The translations under genes and the position numbers were made by a program. A stretch of DNA of 64,000 bases from Proteromonas lacertae (taxonomy: Eukaryota > Sar > Bigyra > Opalinata > Proteromonadidae), in NCBI GenBank assembly GCA_002245135.1, contig NGBS01001171.1:21037-85036 (forward strand). The letters are read 5' to 3'. The notes below the pieces were generated by a model. That model made no database searches and was not told the DNA's origin. It was given only the letters and a program-made list of their open reading frames with translations. Each line of letters starts with the position of its first letter. The stretch's first letter is position 1. Positions 37,689 through 48,173 of the stretch are shown here, in pieces.

Positions 37689-39098
37689 TTAATCATAATT
37701 TCCATATATGTAAAAATAAAAAGTAAATAATTGATTCATTTCTTCTTTCATTTTTTCATATTTATTTAAACCTTCAAAAAAACTATCGCTTCTCCAAATT
37801 ATCAATGAATCACTGTTTCTATCTATTTCAATATTATTCTCATCTACTTCTTCTATCCTACTGTCCATTTCTATATTTGAGGTTTCAACAGGAGATAAAA
37901 ACAAATTAGAATTCTTTAAATTATTTTCATCATTATTGATGATATAACAACAACTATATTTCACTCCATTCTCGTTTAATTGAGATACTCCACTATCGAG
38001 TCTTGGTTTGGAGTATTGGTTATTAAATTGACTTACTTTTAACATAAATGAATTGGGTAGAGGTATACAAAGATGCAAATTATCTATTTTCAATTTCAAA
38101 TTTAATTCATATGGTAATCCCTATGAAACGATATGTAAATATAAATAATACTTGTAAACGAGTCATTAATTTAAATATTGATGGATATTTTACTTGCAGT
38201 TGATCAGGTTCAAGCCAAATAAAATTACATTCATTATCTGGTGTGTTATATTGCAATATATCAGTAGAATTGAAATATCTAAAACAATCTTTAACTACTA
38301 ATTTATTCAATACACCAACGTAATTGTGTATAACGGTATATTTCTTTGAAATTAATTCTGAAACTGAAGAATCTGGTATTTGATTCCATTTAGCTATATA
38401 TACATAATATATTAGTAATAAAACTATTATATACCTTGTGGTAGATTTATATCAACATAATTCTTCTGATTTTCACTCAATTTAGATTGTAATTTACTAG
38501 AATTCTCATGCATCATCTTAATAACGAATTTAGCAAAGGATTCATTAAATACTCTTGGTTTCAAGTATAGTTCAGTTTCATAAGGCATTATATCACCATT
38601 CTTTTTTCCTTTTTCTTTTGTTCTTTCTAAAACTTCATTTGCTTCCTTTTCAATCTCTTCCATTGATTCTAATATTATACGTTTATAAAATGGAATGTCC
38701 AAAAATGCTAAAAACGAGTGTGGAATATCATGTTCTTTTGGATTTATGCCAGGAAAGAGTGTTGTAACAAATTGATCAGGATCTAATAATCTTTGGAATA
38801 AACCATTTTCAAAAGATTCTTCTCGATTGTTGTTTTTCACCATTTCTCTTATATTGTCATATCTTGTGATTCGATTTGCATTTTTTGACTTTTTTTCTCC
38901 TTCGTATAACTGTCCTTTGCTGATAAATCCAGCCATTTTCTTCGTAACTTTATTTTCTTCATCTTCCCCTCTTTTCATACAAACAGCTTTGTGTTTCTTC
39001 CAATCAAGCTTCTGACATTCAGGTGAACAATAATGAACTAGTTTACATCTACTACATCTCAATTTTGCATCTTCTTTACTGCAATTATTACAATACAT
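37689..39098 (-). CDS. MYND zinc-finger protein
   Basis: The MYND finger sits at the very N-terminus: MYCNNCSKEDAKLRCSRC then LVHYCSPECQKLDWKKHKAVC, with all expected Cys and His. A charged helical region and an unrecognised C-terminal domain follow over two more exons. Introns lie near 38396-38436 (GGTATATAATAG donor, phase 1) and 38124-38152 (phase 0). The protein ends at 37689, about 430 residues in all. MYND fingers bind proline-rich partners; the function here is not deducible. An upstream ATG in frame exists but would add a poorly conserved leader. Confidence 0.75.
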
Positions 39099-39156
39099 AA
39101 AATGTTGTATTAATTTTAAAATATTGGGGGTTTGAAAATATAGAAAAAAAACGAAG

Positions 39157-39163
39157 TCAAGCC
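39157..39163 (+). promoter_or_regulatory. TCAAGCC promoter-type element
   Basis: Plus-strand TCAAGCC 76 nt before the acidic protein ATG at 39240, in the 141-nt spacer it shares with the divergent MYND gene. Confidence 0.4.
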
Positions 39164-39239
39164 AGACAAACTTCATAACGTCAATTGAAGTTCGTTTTAA
39201 TTTTTAAATCATTTTAGCATTTCTATTAGATATTAAAAT

Positions 39240-39557
39240 ATGGCTGATCATGTAATTGAAACTGTTATCCCAGACACACCAGACGGTGAAGCAGATATTG
39301 AAATTTCTGAACATTATGCACTTGATGATGAAGAAGAGGAAGAAAGCAGCACTGAAATTTTCGATGATAGTCAACCAATGAATTCTGCACGTGCAACCAA
39401 AATGGCAAACCATGTAGTAAATAACATCATCGACAAGCTTGAGGAAGAAGATGCTGAAGAATGGCATATGAATTTGCAAAAGCAATTATATGAAATGAGT
39501 GCTTCTATTACAGCCTTTTCCAGAAAAGTTGATGAAGAGGCAAAAAAATTTACTTGA
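39240..39557 (+). CDS. small acidic helical protein, uncharacterised
   Basis: An intronless 105-residue protein. The first 50 residues are acidic (ALDDEEEEESSTEIFDD). The rest is predicted as two amphipathic helices (ATKMANHVVNNIIDKLEEED and NLQKQLYEMSASITAFSRK). It looks like a small subunit of a helical complex. I do not recognise the family. The start is unambiguous because the ATG follows the spacer shared with the MYND gene, and the codon pattern is coding-like throughout. Confidence 0.65.
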   Translation: MADHVIETVIPDTPDGEADIEISEHYALDDEEEEESSTEIFDDSQPMNSARATKMANHVVNNIIDKLEEEDAEEWHMNLQKQLYEMSASITAFSRKVDEEAKKFT

Positions 39558-39753
39558 GTTAATTATCAGTATAATTTATGTAATTATTAGCTATGTATTT
39601 AAGGGAAATTGGCTTCATATTCAAATTTATACTGTTTTTTTAATATTTTACACTGATTTTTTATTTTTTTCATCAAAACTAAACAAATAAACAATTAAAT
39701 TAAAGAATCATAAATAACACCAATATATATATTAAATTAACTCAAGAAATATC

Positions 39754-40326
39754 CTATTCCCTCCAGTATCTTACGAAACACACTGAATCATATGCACTAG
39801 CTATACATACAAATGGATAAACAACATTCTTTATATTTGACCACAATAATATTTCTTTACCATTTTCTTGTTTTATTGACATTGTTTTATCATTCATATT
39901 ATATATCACTTCATATTCTACTCCTTCTTTACCATACACTTCGTCAAATCCATCTTCTTTCATCCTTGTTCCATTCAAACCATATAAATATGAACAATCA
40001 TCCCAAAGACCGATACTGCAAGAAGTTAAATATTTATATAGACGACATCCATCAAATCTAAACTCTCTGGAACATCCAAAATATATAGCACTTGTTCTAT
40101 GTAATATTACAAAAATGAAGTGGTGTATTCCACTCCCCATTTGCACATTTAAATAACAATGAGGCCAACTTTGGCATCCACCATTTCCATTTCTTATTGT
40201 CTTACCGTCATCACTTACAAATATTGAACTATGTTTATAGTCGTTCATAAAGAATTTGTTTTCATCGTTATATGTCCTCTGCATACATTCATCTATATTT
40301 CGATACACTTTCAACAGTATCTCCAT
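39754..40326 (-). CDS. SPRY/B30.2 domain protein
   Basis: From the ATG at 40326 the protein runs about 190 residues and is almost entirely one SPRY-like fold. Visible landmarks are SSIFVSDDGKTIRNGNGGC near the start, GIHHFIFVILHRT, the central SIGLWDDCSYLYGLNG, VEYEVIYNMNDKTMSIKQ and the final VYPFVCIASAYDSVCF. SPRY domains bind protein partners. Possible upstream coding (MKSLNYNIDETQKDK, 40470 downward) ends in a stop, with no convincing splice to this exon. Convergent with the acidic small protein gene. Confidence 0.75.
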   Translation of the reverse strand: MEILLKVYRNIDECMQRTYNDENKFFMNDYKHSSIFVSDDGKTIRNGNGGCQSWPHCYLNVQMGSGIHHFIFVILHRTSAIYFGCSREFRFDGCRLYKYLTSCSIGLWDDCSYLYGLNGTRMKEDGFDEVYGKEGVEYEVIYNMNDKTMSIKQENGKEILLWSNIKNVVYPFVCIASAYDSVCFVRYWRE

Positions 40327-40888
40327 CAAAAAAAACAAAAAACAATTATAAAACGGATAAATGAAACGATTAGTATTTTAGAAATTAGAGAAAACAATAA
40401 CATATTACATTATATAATTATATATCAGTATAATCTTATCCTTCTGAGTTTCATCAATATTATAATTTAAACTTTTCATAGTTATATACAAATCTAATAA
40501 ATATCTACAAAAAATATGAAAATATTATGAATAAACTACTATATGTAATAATAATCATATTTTAATATTTTAATAATATAAAATCAATATAATGTTCAGT
40601 AATACAAGACTAAGCTGAATTATTTAAGTTAACAACCATTAAGAATTTGCATCTTTTCCTTAATGTCTATTGTCATTTGTTGCATAGTTTAATTGTCTAA
40701 TTTTTTTATATACATCAGCAAATAATCTATAATTCTAAAGCTTTCTACATCAAGTACTTTTAATCCAACATTTTAAGCTTCCATTTAATTATTTCAATTT
40801 CTTCAACATTAATGACTAATAACTACATTTATTCAAAAAATCATTCAAAATTTTTATTCGTTTCATTATTGAAACATCTTATTTTTAA
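40327..40888. other. divergent intergenic region
   Basis: A+T-rich sequence between the SPRY gene and the next plus-strand gene. A short minus-strand frame at 40470-40397 may be an upstream exon or leader of the SPRY gene. Otherwise nothing was recognised. Confidence 0.4.
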
Positions 40889-42263
40889 ATGGACTATCCG
40901 CCATTAGATTTTATTTCACAATCAGTAGCAAAACTAACATTTCGTATTTTCTATATATGTGTTATATTATTGTAGTTAATCATGTTGATATTGATCTAGT
41001 TTGTATAGCATATAAAGAAATGTCGGATAAGTATAAATTTATTTCAGTTATTCATTTCATATATTAGTGGTCGTAGAAAAATAGGTCATAAAGAGTTTAC
41101 TGAATCTGTAGGTTGTGAAGATAACAATCTGGCAAAATTTATATTTGAAAGATATCGTATAAATTATTCATTTAAATATCTAGATCAATATGAGTGGAAT
41201 GATTTCTTTCAATTTGTAATAATAATATGCTTTTTTCCTGGTGATTGGTTTATCAGATGTATGAATATACATTAATTATTGTTGTTCTAATTAAATAGAT
41301 GTGGCGTCATTTATTGGAATTGAACATGATAGACAAGAATTAGACATTAATGAAGTAGCTGCATTGACATCCCTACTAGGAAATGCTAATTTAATAAAAA
41401 ATGCAAATGAAAACGAAAAACCATTAGAATTTCCATTATCGATAATTAAATTCGAACATCTTCTAGCAGAAACACCTGATTCAATCCGTTATCTAAATTC
41501 ATTACAAACATCAGTGACAAGTTATGTATTTAACAATACAAAGAAAGCTTATGAGATATACCAACGAAGAAAAAGGATCAATTATAAAAGAGAATATGTT
41601 GATAATCATCATGGTGAATTACCTCCATTAACCTGTAAAGAATATATGAAAAAAATATTTTCTAAAAACCATCGACATCCTTATATTTATGACTATGAAA
41701 TTACAGGTAATTCTGAGAGAGAGACTCTTTATTTAGTCTTGACTTATTATAGAAATAAATTCTCTAATTTATGCCGTTTAAAGAAGAACAGTAGTACTAA
41801 AACATCCTCTGGTGGTACTACAACACCTAACAATAATCCAGGTAATGCAAGTGCATCTAGATCCTACCGATCTATCAATAAATCAATAACCAATCTTATA
41901 GCGGAGGAATGTAGTAATGGAATACCTACTTCCAGTGGTGGTGGTGGTGAATATAGAGTTACAACAACAACAACAACAACAACACTTAATTCGCTTCCAA
42001 GTTCACATAATACGAATCCTTTATCACCTGCAGCTACTACAACTATTCTTAATAATACTAATAGCAGTTCATATAGTAACAGTAATAGCAATAATAATAA
42101 TAATAATATTATTGTTCCTTTACCTACTAATAGTAGTTTATATACTGGTATTAAAAGGGCTTCTGTTGTTCCTATTTCGTATAGGACTCAGACTGCTTGT
42201 ACGGGATGTAGTTCTAGAGCGACTGTTAATTTAGATCCTTTTAATGAAACAATAACAGAATAA
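40889..42263 (+). CDS. uncharacterised protein with low-complexity tail
   Basis: The gene begins MDYPPLDFISQSVAKL and is joined through small introns near 40951-40976, 41030-41066 and 41260-41300. One 27-nt GT-AG stretch at 41159-41185 is in frame and free of stops, so it could be retained or spliced. The middle (INEVAALTSLLGNANL to NNTKKAYEIYQRRKR) is helical and charged. The last 150 residues are Ser/Thr/Asn/Gly-rich, with runs encoded by repetitive triplets. An FFPGDWF motif and EF-hand-like acidic spacing appear near the N-terminus, but no domain can be named. Confidence 0.6.
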
Positions 42264-42513
42264 TAGAATAGAATGTAACTTAATGAAAAATGAAATATAT
42301 ATATATATATATTATTTATCTTAGTTAATTAATTTGATTTATATTATTGTTTCTTGTTTTTTTTAATATACAAATAAAAACAAATGGCAATTTACCAAAA
42401 TAGATTAAATTTAGTTGAAAAATGACTTACAGTAAATTATATATTTACATAAAGTTATATATTAAAATATGTAGACTAGACAGCATTATTAAATCGTGTA
42501 AATTAACAGACAT

Positions 42514-43686
42514 TTAAATTTTGAATTTCTTTAATACATCTTTCATCTCTTCATTTAAATTATCAAATACAATATTAAATTTAACAATCATATCACCCTT
42601 CTCACAACTATTTCTTTCACAATTAAAGTAAATCATTCCACATTTAGGTATTACCATCACTGAATTACTCGATTTTAGACCTTCAATGTGTTTATTGATT
42701 ATTTTACCATCAATAGTTGGAATACTAATCTCAGTACCAAGTAAAGCATCAATCCAATTAATTTCTACTTCATATATTAAATCATTATTAATGCGCTTAT
42801 ATTTCTTGTTTGGAATTTCTTTTACTACGAATTGGATTGACGTTGGATCATAATCAAGTAAATCTTTTAATGCACTATATATATTATAAATAAATATAAT
42901 AATAATAATAATGATAATATACGTTGGAGTTTTTAATACAGTTCCATTGGCGCTTCCTTTAGGTACTTCCACTTCTACAAATGCAACTTTTTTACTATTT
43001 GTACTTAATCTTAATTGTTTTGTACATCCACTATACAACTCATTTAAACTGCAATTTACATTTATTACTTGAGTCTTGGGTGTATAACTGGGGATTTTAA
43101 ACGATACATTGGTAAAAGAGTAATGTTGTGTATAAGAAGGAGTGTTATTGGAAGGAGGATAAATTCTATTGCTATTACTACTACTATTACTAAACTCATT
43201 CTTTATATCAGTATTTATTGGAGATTTTGGTAATGATGACGACGAAGATGTATTTGTGCTGAAAAATTGATCAGTTGGATTAATGATATTAGAAAGATTA
43301 TTGTTACTATTAGAATAAGTGGTTGTCTGAGTGTAATGACTAGAATTTGAATAATACTCGCTAGATGTAGCTGTAGAAGTTGTATAAGAGGTTTGAGTTG
43401 AGAAGGGATAGGTATAAGAGTCTAAACTTTCGTATCCAAAAACATCGTACATTTCACGAGCTAAATCATCCGTTAAGATAGAATAAGCTTCTACAGCTTT
43501 TTGGAATGTTTGCATCGCTTTGGGATTGTTTGGGTTCTTATCTGGATGTTCTTGTAACGCAATTTGTCGAAAACTAATAATATTACGAAATATTAATCTA
43601 TACGCATGTTGAATCTCGTGCTTACTAGAATCTCTAGGGATTCCAAGGCGGGCATATAAATCATGCGAACTACTACTTCCTTTCAT
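42514..43686 (-). CDS. type II (DNAJB/Sis1-like) J-protein
   Basis: An Hsp70 co-chaperone. The J-domain has the HPD triad in LQEHPDKNPNN. A Ser/Thr/Tyr-rich linker replaces the usual Gly/Phe region. Two C-terminal substrate-binding barrels follow (INVNCSLNELYSGCTKQL, EVEVPKGSANGT, IDALLGTEISIPTIDG). The uninterrupted frame hides two introns of 3n length without stops. One (30 nt) interrupts the J-domain between HA and FRQIALQEH; the other (about 45 nt, near 42875-42922) inserts an Ile run before ALKDLLDYDP. Removing both gives a normal family alignment. A perfect heat-shock element lies about 108 nt upstream of the ATG. Confidence 0.88.
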   Translation of the reverse strand: MKGSSSSHDLYARLGIPRDSSKHEIQHAYRLIFRNIISFRQIALQEHPDKNPNNPKAMQTFQKAVEAYSILTDDLAREMYDVFGYESLDSYTYPFSTQTSYTTSTATSSEYYSNSSHYTQTTTYSNSNNNLSNIINPTDQFFSTNTSSSSSLPKSPINTDIKNEFSNSSSNSNRIYPPSNNTPSYTQHYSFTNVSFKIPSYTPKTQVINVNCSLNELYSGCTKQLRLSTNSKKVAFVEVEVPKGSANGTVLKTPTYIIIIIIIIFIYNIYSALKDLLDYDPTSIQFVVKEIPNKKYKRINNDLIYEVEINWIDALLGTEISIPTIDGKIINKHIEGLKSSNSVMVIPKCGMIYFNCERNSCEKGDMIVKFNIVFDNLNEEMKDVLKKFKI

Positions 43687-43793
43687 TAAAAATAAATAAT
43701 TAGTTATTCAGTATTATGAAAATTGAGATGTTAATAAGTGAGTTTAACGTTTGATTCTAAACGAATAAGAAAAACAAAATTTTTGAAACAAAA

Positions 43794-43806
43794 TTCTAGA
43801 AAGTTC
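43794..43806. promoter_or_regulatory. heat-shock element
   Basis: TTCTAGAAAGTTC is a perfect three-unit TTCnnGAAnnTTC array, the binding site of heat-shock factor trimers. A further GAAnnTTC (43812-43819) follows out of register. It lies about 108 nt upstream of the J-protein start, a natural heat-shock target. Confidence 0.65.
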
Positions 43807-44345
43807 CATTCGAATGTTCTATAATAATAATCTTCTTTCAAAATCACTTTTTTGCTAATCTATTTCTTAATATCCACTATTTATAAACTTTTGTATAAAT
43901 AAATTTTTGATTTCTAAAAGAATGAGTAAAATGTTTTTATAAATTTGAGATTTATTTGACAGAAAATGATGTGTTGTTTTGATTATTGAGATAAATGAAG
44001 TAAAATGTTTATTCAGCACATCAAAATAGGGAAATTACTTTTCATCATATTTTTCGATAACCCATTTTGGACTTTATCGAAATTTTATTTTTCATTCCTC
44101 CTCCATACAAAGGTAGTGCAGATTTATTTATTTAGTGTCACAAAAACATAGCCACATCTAATTCCTAATTACATTCACTAGACATCATAATGAAAAAATG
44201 AAACTTACATACCGCTTTTTTCTTTTTATTGATGTTATATGTCTCAATATGTTGTTTTTCTACCATGTGCATCATACAATTCTAAGCTAACATCGAATAA
44301 AAAGAATAATTAAAATTGTTCGTTTCATTTTTTAAAATTTATTGA

Positions 44346-47300
44346 ATGACATTTATATATAAACTGATCGTTTTATTATTTATTTTAGTGTATTATGGAA
44401 CAAATGCAAGTACAGAATTGGAGAATGTTTCAGATTCCAAGGATATGGCAATAGTTGTAAATAACAAGCTCAATTGTAGTTTAGTTGAAGAATATTTTCG
44501 CTTTATATATACACCGAAAATAAGTAAGTATCAATTACCTTCGAATAAGTACATTTCGGTATGTCAGGATTATGTAAAGGAAAATATTGATTATAAAAAA
44601 ATTGGTTCATTTTACTTATTTATTCCTGCAAGTTTGCTTCCTTCAATTCCTAGTAGATACAAAAAGTATAAATTACGTGATTTATTTATTGTAGAATCGC
44701 TGTATTGCATAGTGACAATACTTATAATAACAGTGATATTATATTCACCAATATAAACTCAACATCTAAATACATTCATCGACTATTTTCTTCTTCTGAT
44801 AGTATATATGGTTTTAATATATACATAAAATAGGTTATTCATATTTTAGTGATAGTTTTAAAGACAATAATATATCAGTAGAGAGTAAAAGAACATATCA
44901 CGATTTAGTATTTCTTACTATCTATCATATATTTCATTTAGATGGATTTTATAAATCACAATATAAATCAGTTTGGTATACTACACGATAGTCTTTATCC
45001 ATTTGAAGATAAGCGATTTAAAATTGTTAAAAGGATAGATAATAAAGAATCTAATTATAGAGATGATGATTATTATTTACTTTCTAACAGAGAATACAAT
45101 GAATATAGTGATATATATTATCATCTATTTACACACAATCTAATGAATGATTTTTATTGGTCATTTCCATCAGAAACGAACAAATTTACAAAATCAATAC
45201 AATACTCAAATCAAATGTTTGAGAATAAGATAATAAATGAATGGAATATAACCATAAATACAGATATTGAATATGTAAATGATAATATACAAATAAAATG
45301 GAGAAATTGTGACAGTTTAAATGACTATGAAATAGAACAATTAGGAGAATGTGTTAATAAACATAAAATAGTGAAATATAAACTAAAAGATGGAGTAAAA
45401 TGTATAAAGATATTAAAAGAAGAAGAATTAATGTTTAATGTTGGTTGTACAAGTATATATATATAATATTATATATATAGATAAGTTTGAGAAAGAAATG
45501 ATGGGATTGAATATAGTGTTTTTAATTATCATTCTAATCATTGAAATATTATTGATAATATTTAGAAATAATATTGTTATTATTAAAATGAATAGAGTTT
45601 TTCCATTAGTAATACCAAGTATATATATATATATAATTATTGATATTTTATATAGTTTTATCATTTCTTTCAATTATCATTATGTTTTTTATTACAACAA
45701 ACACTCAAACTGATAATACAGCATTATGTATATCGTTATATTTACTTCATTTTATTATCAGTTCACTATTATCAAAGTATAAATATAAATAAATAAATAA
45801 ATATAAATATATATATAGAGTAATTATACTATTCTTTTGGTATAATAAAGAGTCAGTAAAAGATCCAACACATTTCGTCAAACACTCAATTCTTTCAATG
45901 TTATTGTTATTCCTAATATCACCTGATATAATTTTATATATAATAATGATATTTGTATCACCAATTCAGATTAATTCAGAGATGTATAATGTTAATGGTT
46001 TTTCATATAATCTAAATTTCTGTGAATTACATATAAAACATACAATGTCAATATTATATATAATTATTGAAACATTTTATTTATTTTATTGTTTTAATGA
46101 TATTTATGATTTATTAAGGATTACTTCATTTGAAAGTGAATGTTTTTTCATATTATTAAGTGGAGCAATTAATGTATGTGTTTATATTACAAATATGCTA
46201 TTATTCTTCAAATCCAGTGATACAATAAACCATTCTTTTACTATCTTTCTCTTCTACAGTTTATCCAATATAATTATTTTATTAATGTTCTATATACCAA
46301 TATTTGTAAAGATATGTAAAGAAGATAAAAGAATTGCACCGATTGAGTCATTTAGTAGTGTAATTGATGATCCTTTTCTCTCATATTTCTTTCAAAGTTA
46401 TAGTAAATGTAATGATCGATATAATGATGTATTTTCATTTTATATAAGTTGTGTTGAATATGAAAAATGTATGACAAGAGAAGGAGCAGAATTGTTATAT
46501 GAACAGTATATATTTATTATATATAAACAGATTATTTTCTTATGGAGATTTACCAATTAATCAAAATACAATTGACATGATTCAAGATGCTATTGGTGAT
46601 AGAAATCATCCAATCACTGAAGATTTATTCACAGAAGCCAAACGACAAGTATTACAATATTTAGAGGAGGAAGTATATCCAGGATTCTTACATTCTGATA
46701 TATTAAATTCATTATATACAATTCTACCAGAGTATTAAATATGTCATTATATATATATTTCAAATAGTGTTCAAAAGATTGAAGCAACTAATGACAGTTG
46801 TAGAAAAGCAATGATATGTGTAATTACATACTCAATGACTCAAAGACCTTCTAATTTATTACCTTATAGTAATTCACTACATGGACATAGTAATATAAAT
46901 TCAAGATATATTCAAAATAAATCAGTAGGAAAAGGATTGTTGGTATATATTTTTTATTATTTTATTATTTTATTTTATGTTATTAGAATTCATTAGTAAG
47001 TAGTGTATTAGTCGCAGAAGATGTAATAAAGGTAAGAAAAAGTCGTCGAAAGAGTTTAAATAATAATAAACCTTCAATTTCTACTCCTAAAAGAAGTACA
47101 AGAGCATCTTCAAGAATTCCAAGAGATAGTGATCAAATATCCAATTCATCAATTATAAAACCATTAAAAATGAATCAATTATTTAATGTTACCAATGAAA
47201 TAGCAAAAAGTAGTGTTAGAGATAGTATTGATAAGAAGAATATAGATAGAAAATCAATGTTGAATTCATTTGTTACAGATGATATTTCTAGAAAGAATAA

Positions 47301-47502
47301 ATCGATTAATAATCGAATATTATCTGATGATAGTATAAGTGGTAGAACTGTTGCTACTACTAAAACTAATAATAATAATAATAATAATGAAAATAGTGGT
47401 ATATATGGAAAGAGAAGAATGGGAATGAGTGGAATAGATTTAAAGGCATTTGAAGATGCACTGAAACAATTGGAAGATAGTAGTGATAGTGAATCTAGTT
47501 AA
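44346..47502 (+). CDS. seven-transmembrane receptor with C-terminal RGS domain
   Basis: A signal peptide (MTFIYKLIVLLFILVYY) leads a roughly 300-residue extracellular domain of unknown fold. A 7TM region follows, with helices such as GLNIVFLIIILIIEILLIIF, ISLYLLHFIISSLL, ILSMLLLFLISPDIILYII, SILYIIIETFYLFYCF and TIFLFYSLSNIIILLMFYI. An RGS-like domain then begins DPFLSYFFQSYSKCNDRYND and ends EEEVYPGFLHSDILNSL; an intron near 46504-46529 splits it. The cytosolic tail is Ser/Asn-rich and basic. About ten introns are needed, all GT-AG. RGS domains accelerate GTP hydrolysis on G-alpha, so the receptor probably carries its own G-protein off-switch. Class C-like topology is an impression only. Confidence 0.75.
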
Positions 47503-47813
47503 TTTTTTAAATATAATTTAATAGTTGTTTTAGTTTTATTATGTTTTGAAAATATGTTTGATATATCAAGCCTATTTTTTTAATTTTTTATATTGAAAGA
47601 ACAACATCATCTACAGCTTAATATGTATTAATAAATGTTGTTCTTCAGTATTAATATTGACTTTTCATATTCAAAGGAGATAGATATAGAAGGTAAATAA
47701 AATGATTTCAATACCATGAATAAAATTGTTTTTTATATCGAACACTCATTATAAAATGGTTCTATCATATTATTGTTTGTAAATCATTTATAATATAATA
47801 TTAAAGTTATAAC

Positions 47814-48103
47814 TTAACTTTCCAAAATCATCTTAATATCTTCCCTACACATCTCTAGTGTATATTTTACTTTATTTGGTTTATCCAAGTTGATTATATA
47901 CTATTTACCATTCTCACTTTCTAATATCAATAAATAATTGGTTGAATTAAACTTCACACTATACATATTCATATTCTTTATTTCATTGGGTAATTCTATT
48001 AATTCTATCTCTATTGAACTATCATTTTCATTACTCTCTAATCTGGTAGTAAGGACTATAAATTTACCATTTTCGAATATGATAACAATTTTAACAAAAT
48101 ATT
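47814..48103 (-). pseudogene. gene remnant with in-frame stop
   Basis: The minus strand reads a protein-like path from about 48103: IVIIFENGKFIVLTTRLESN, then NSTNYLLILESENGK, an in-frame TAG, YIINLDKPNKVKYTLEMC and DIKMILES before a TAA at 47814. No start codon or upstream exon is evident, and there is no splice option that removes the TAG. The strand-rich pattern recalls a beta-propeller blade. I read it as the decayed 3' end of a lost gene. Confidence 0.45.
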
Positions 48104-48173
48104 AATCTTTATGTTATGTATTTCAAACAAAAGAATAAAATAATAATAATAATGAAAGTTAATTGAAGAATGA

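Noticed and set aside
41864..42234. Alternative Leu/Ile and Gln-rich frames on both strands
   Set aside because: They are shadows of Ser/Thr/Asn triplet repeats in the tail of the plus-strand gene.
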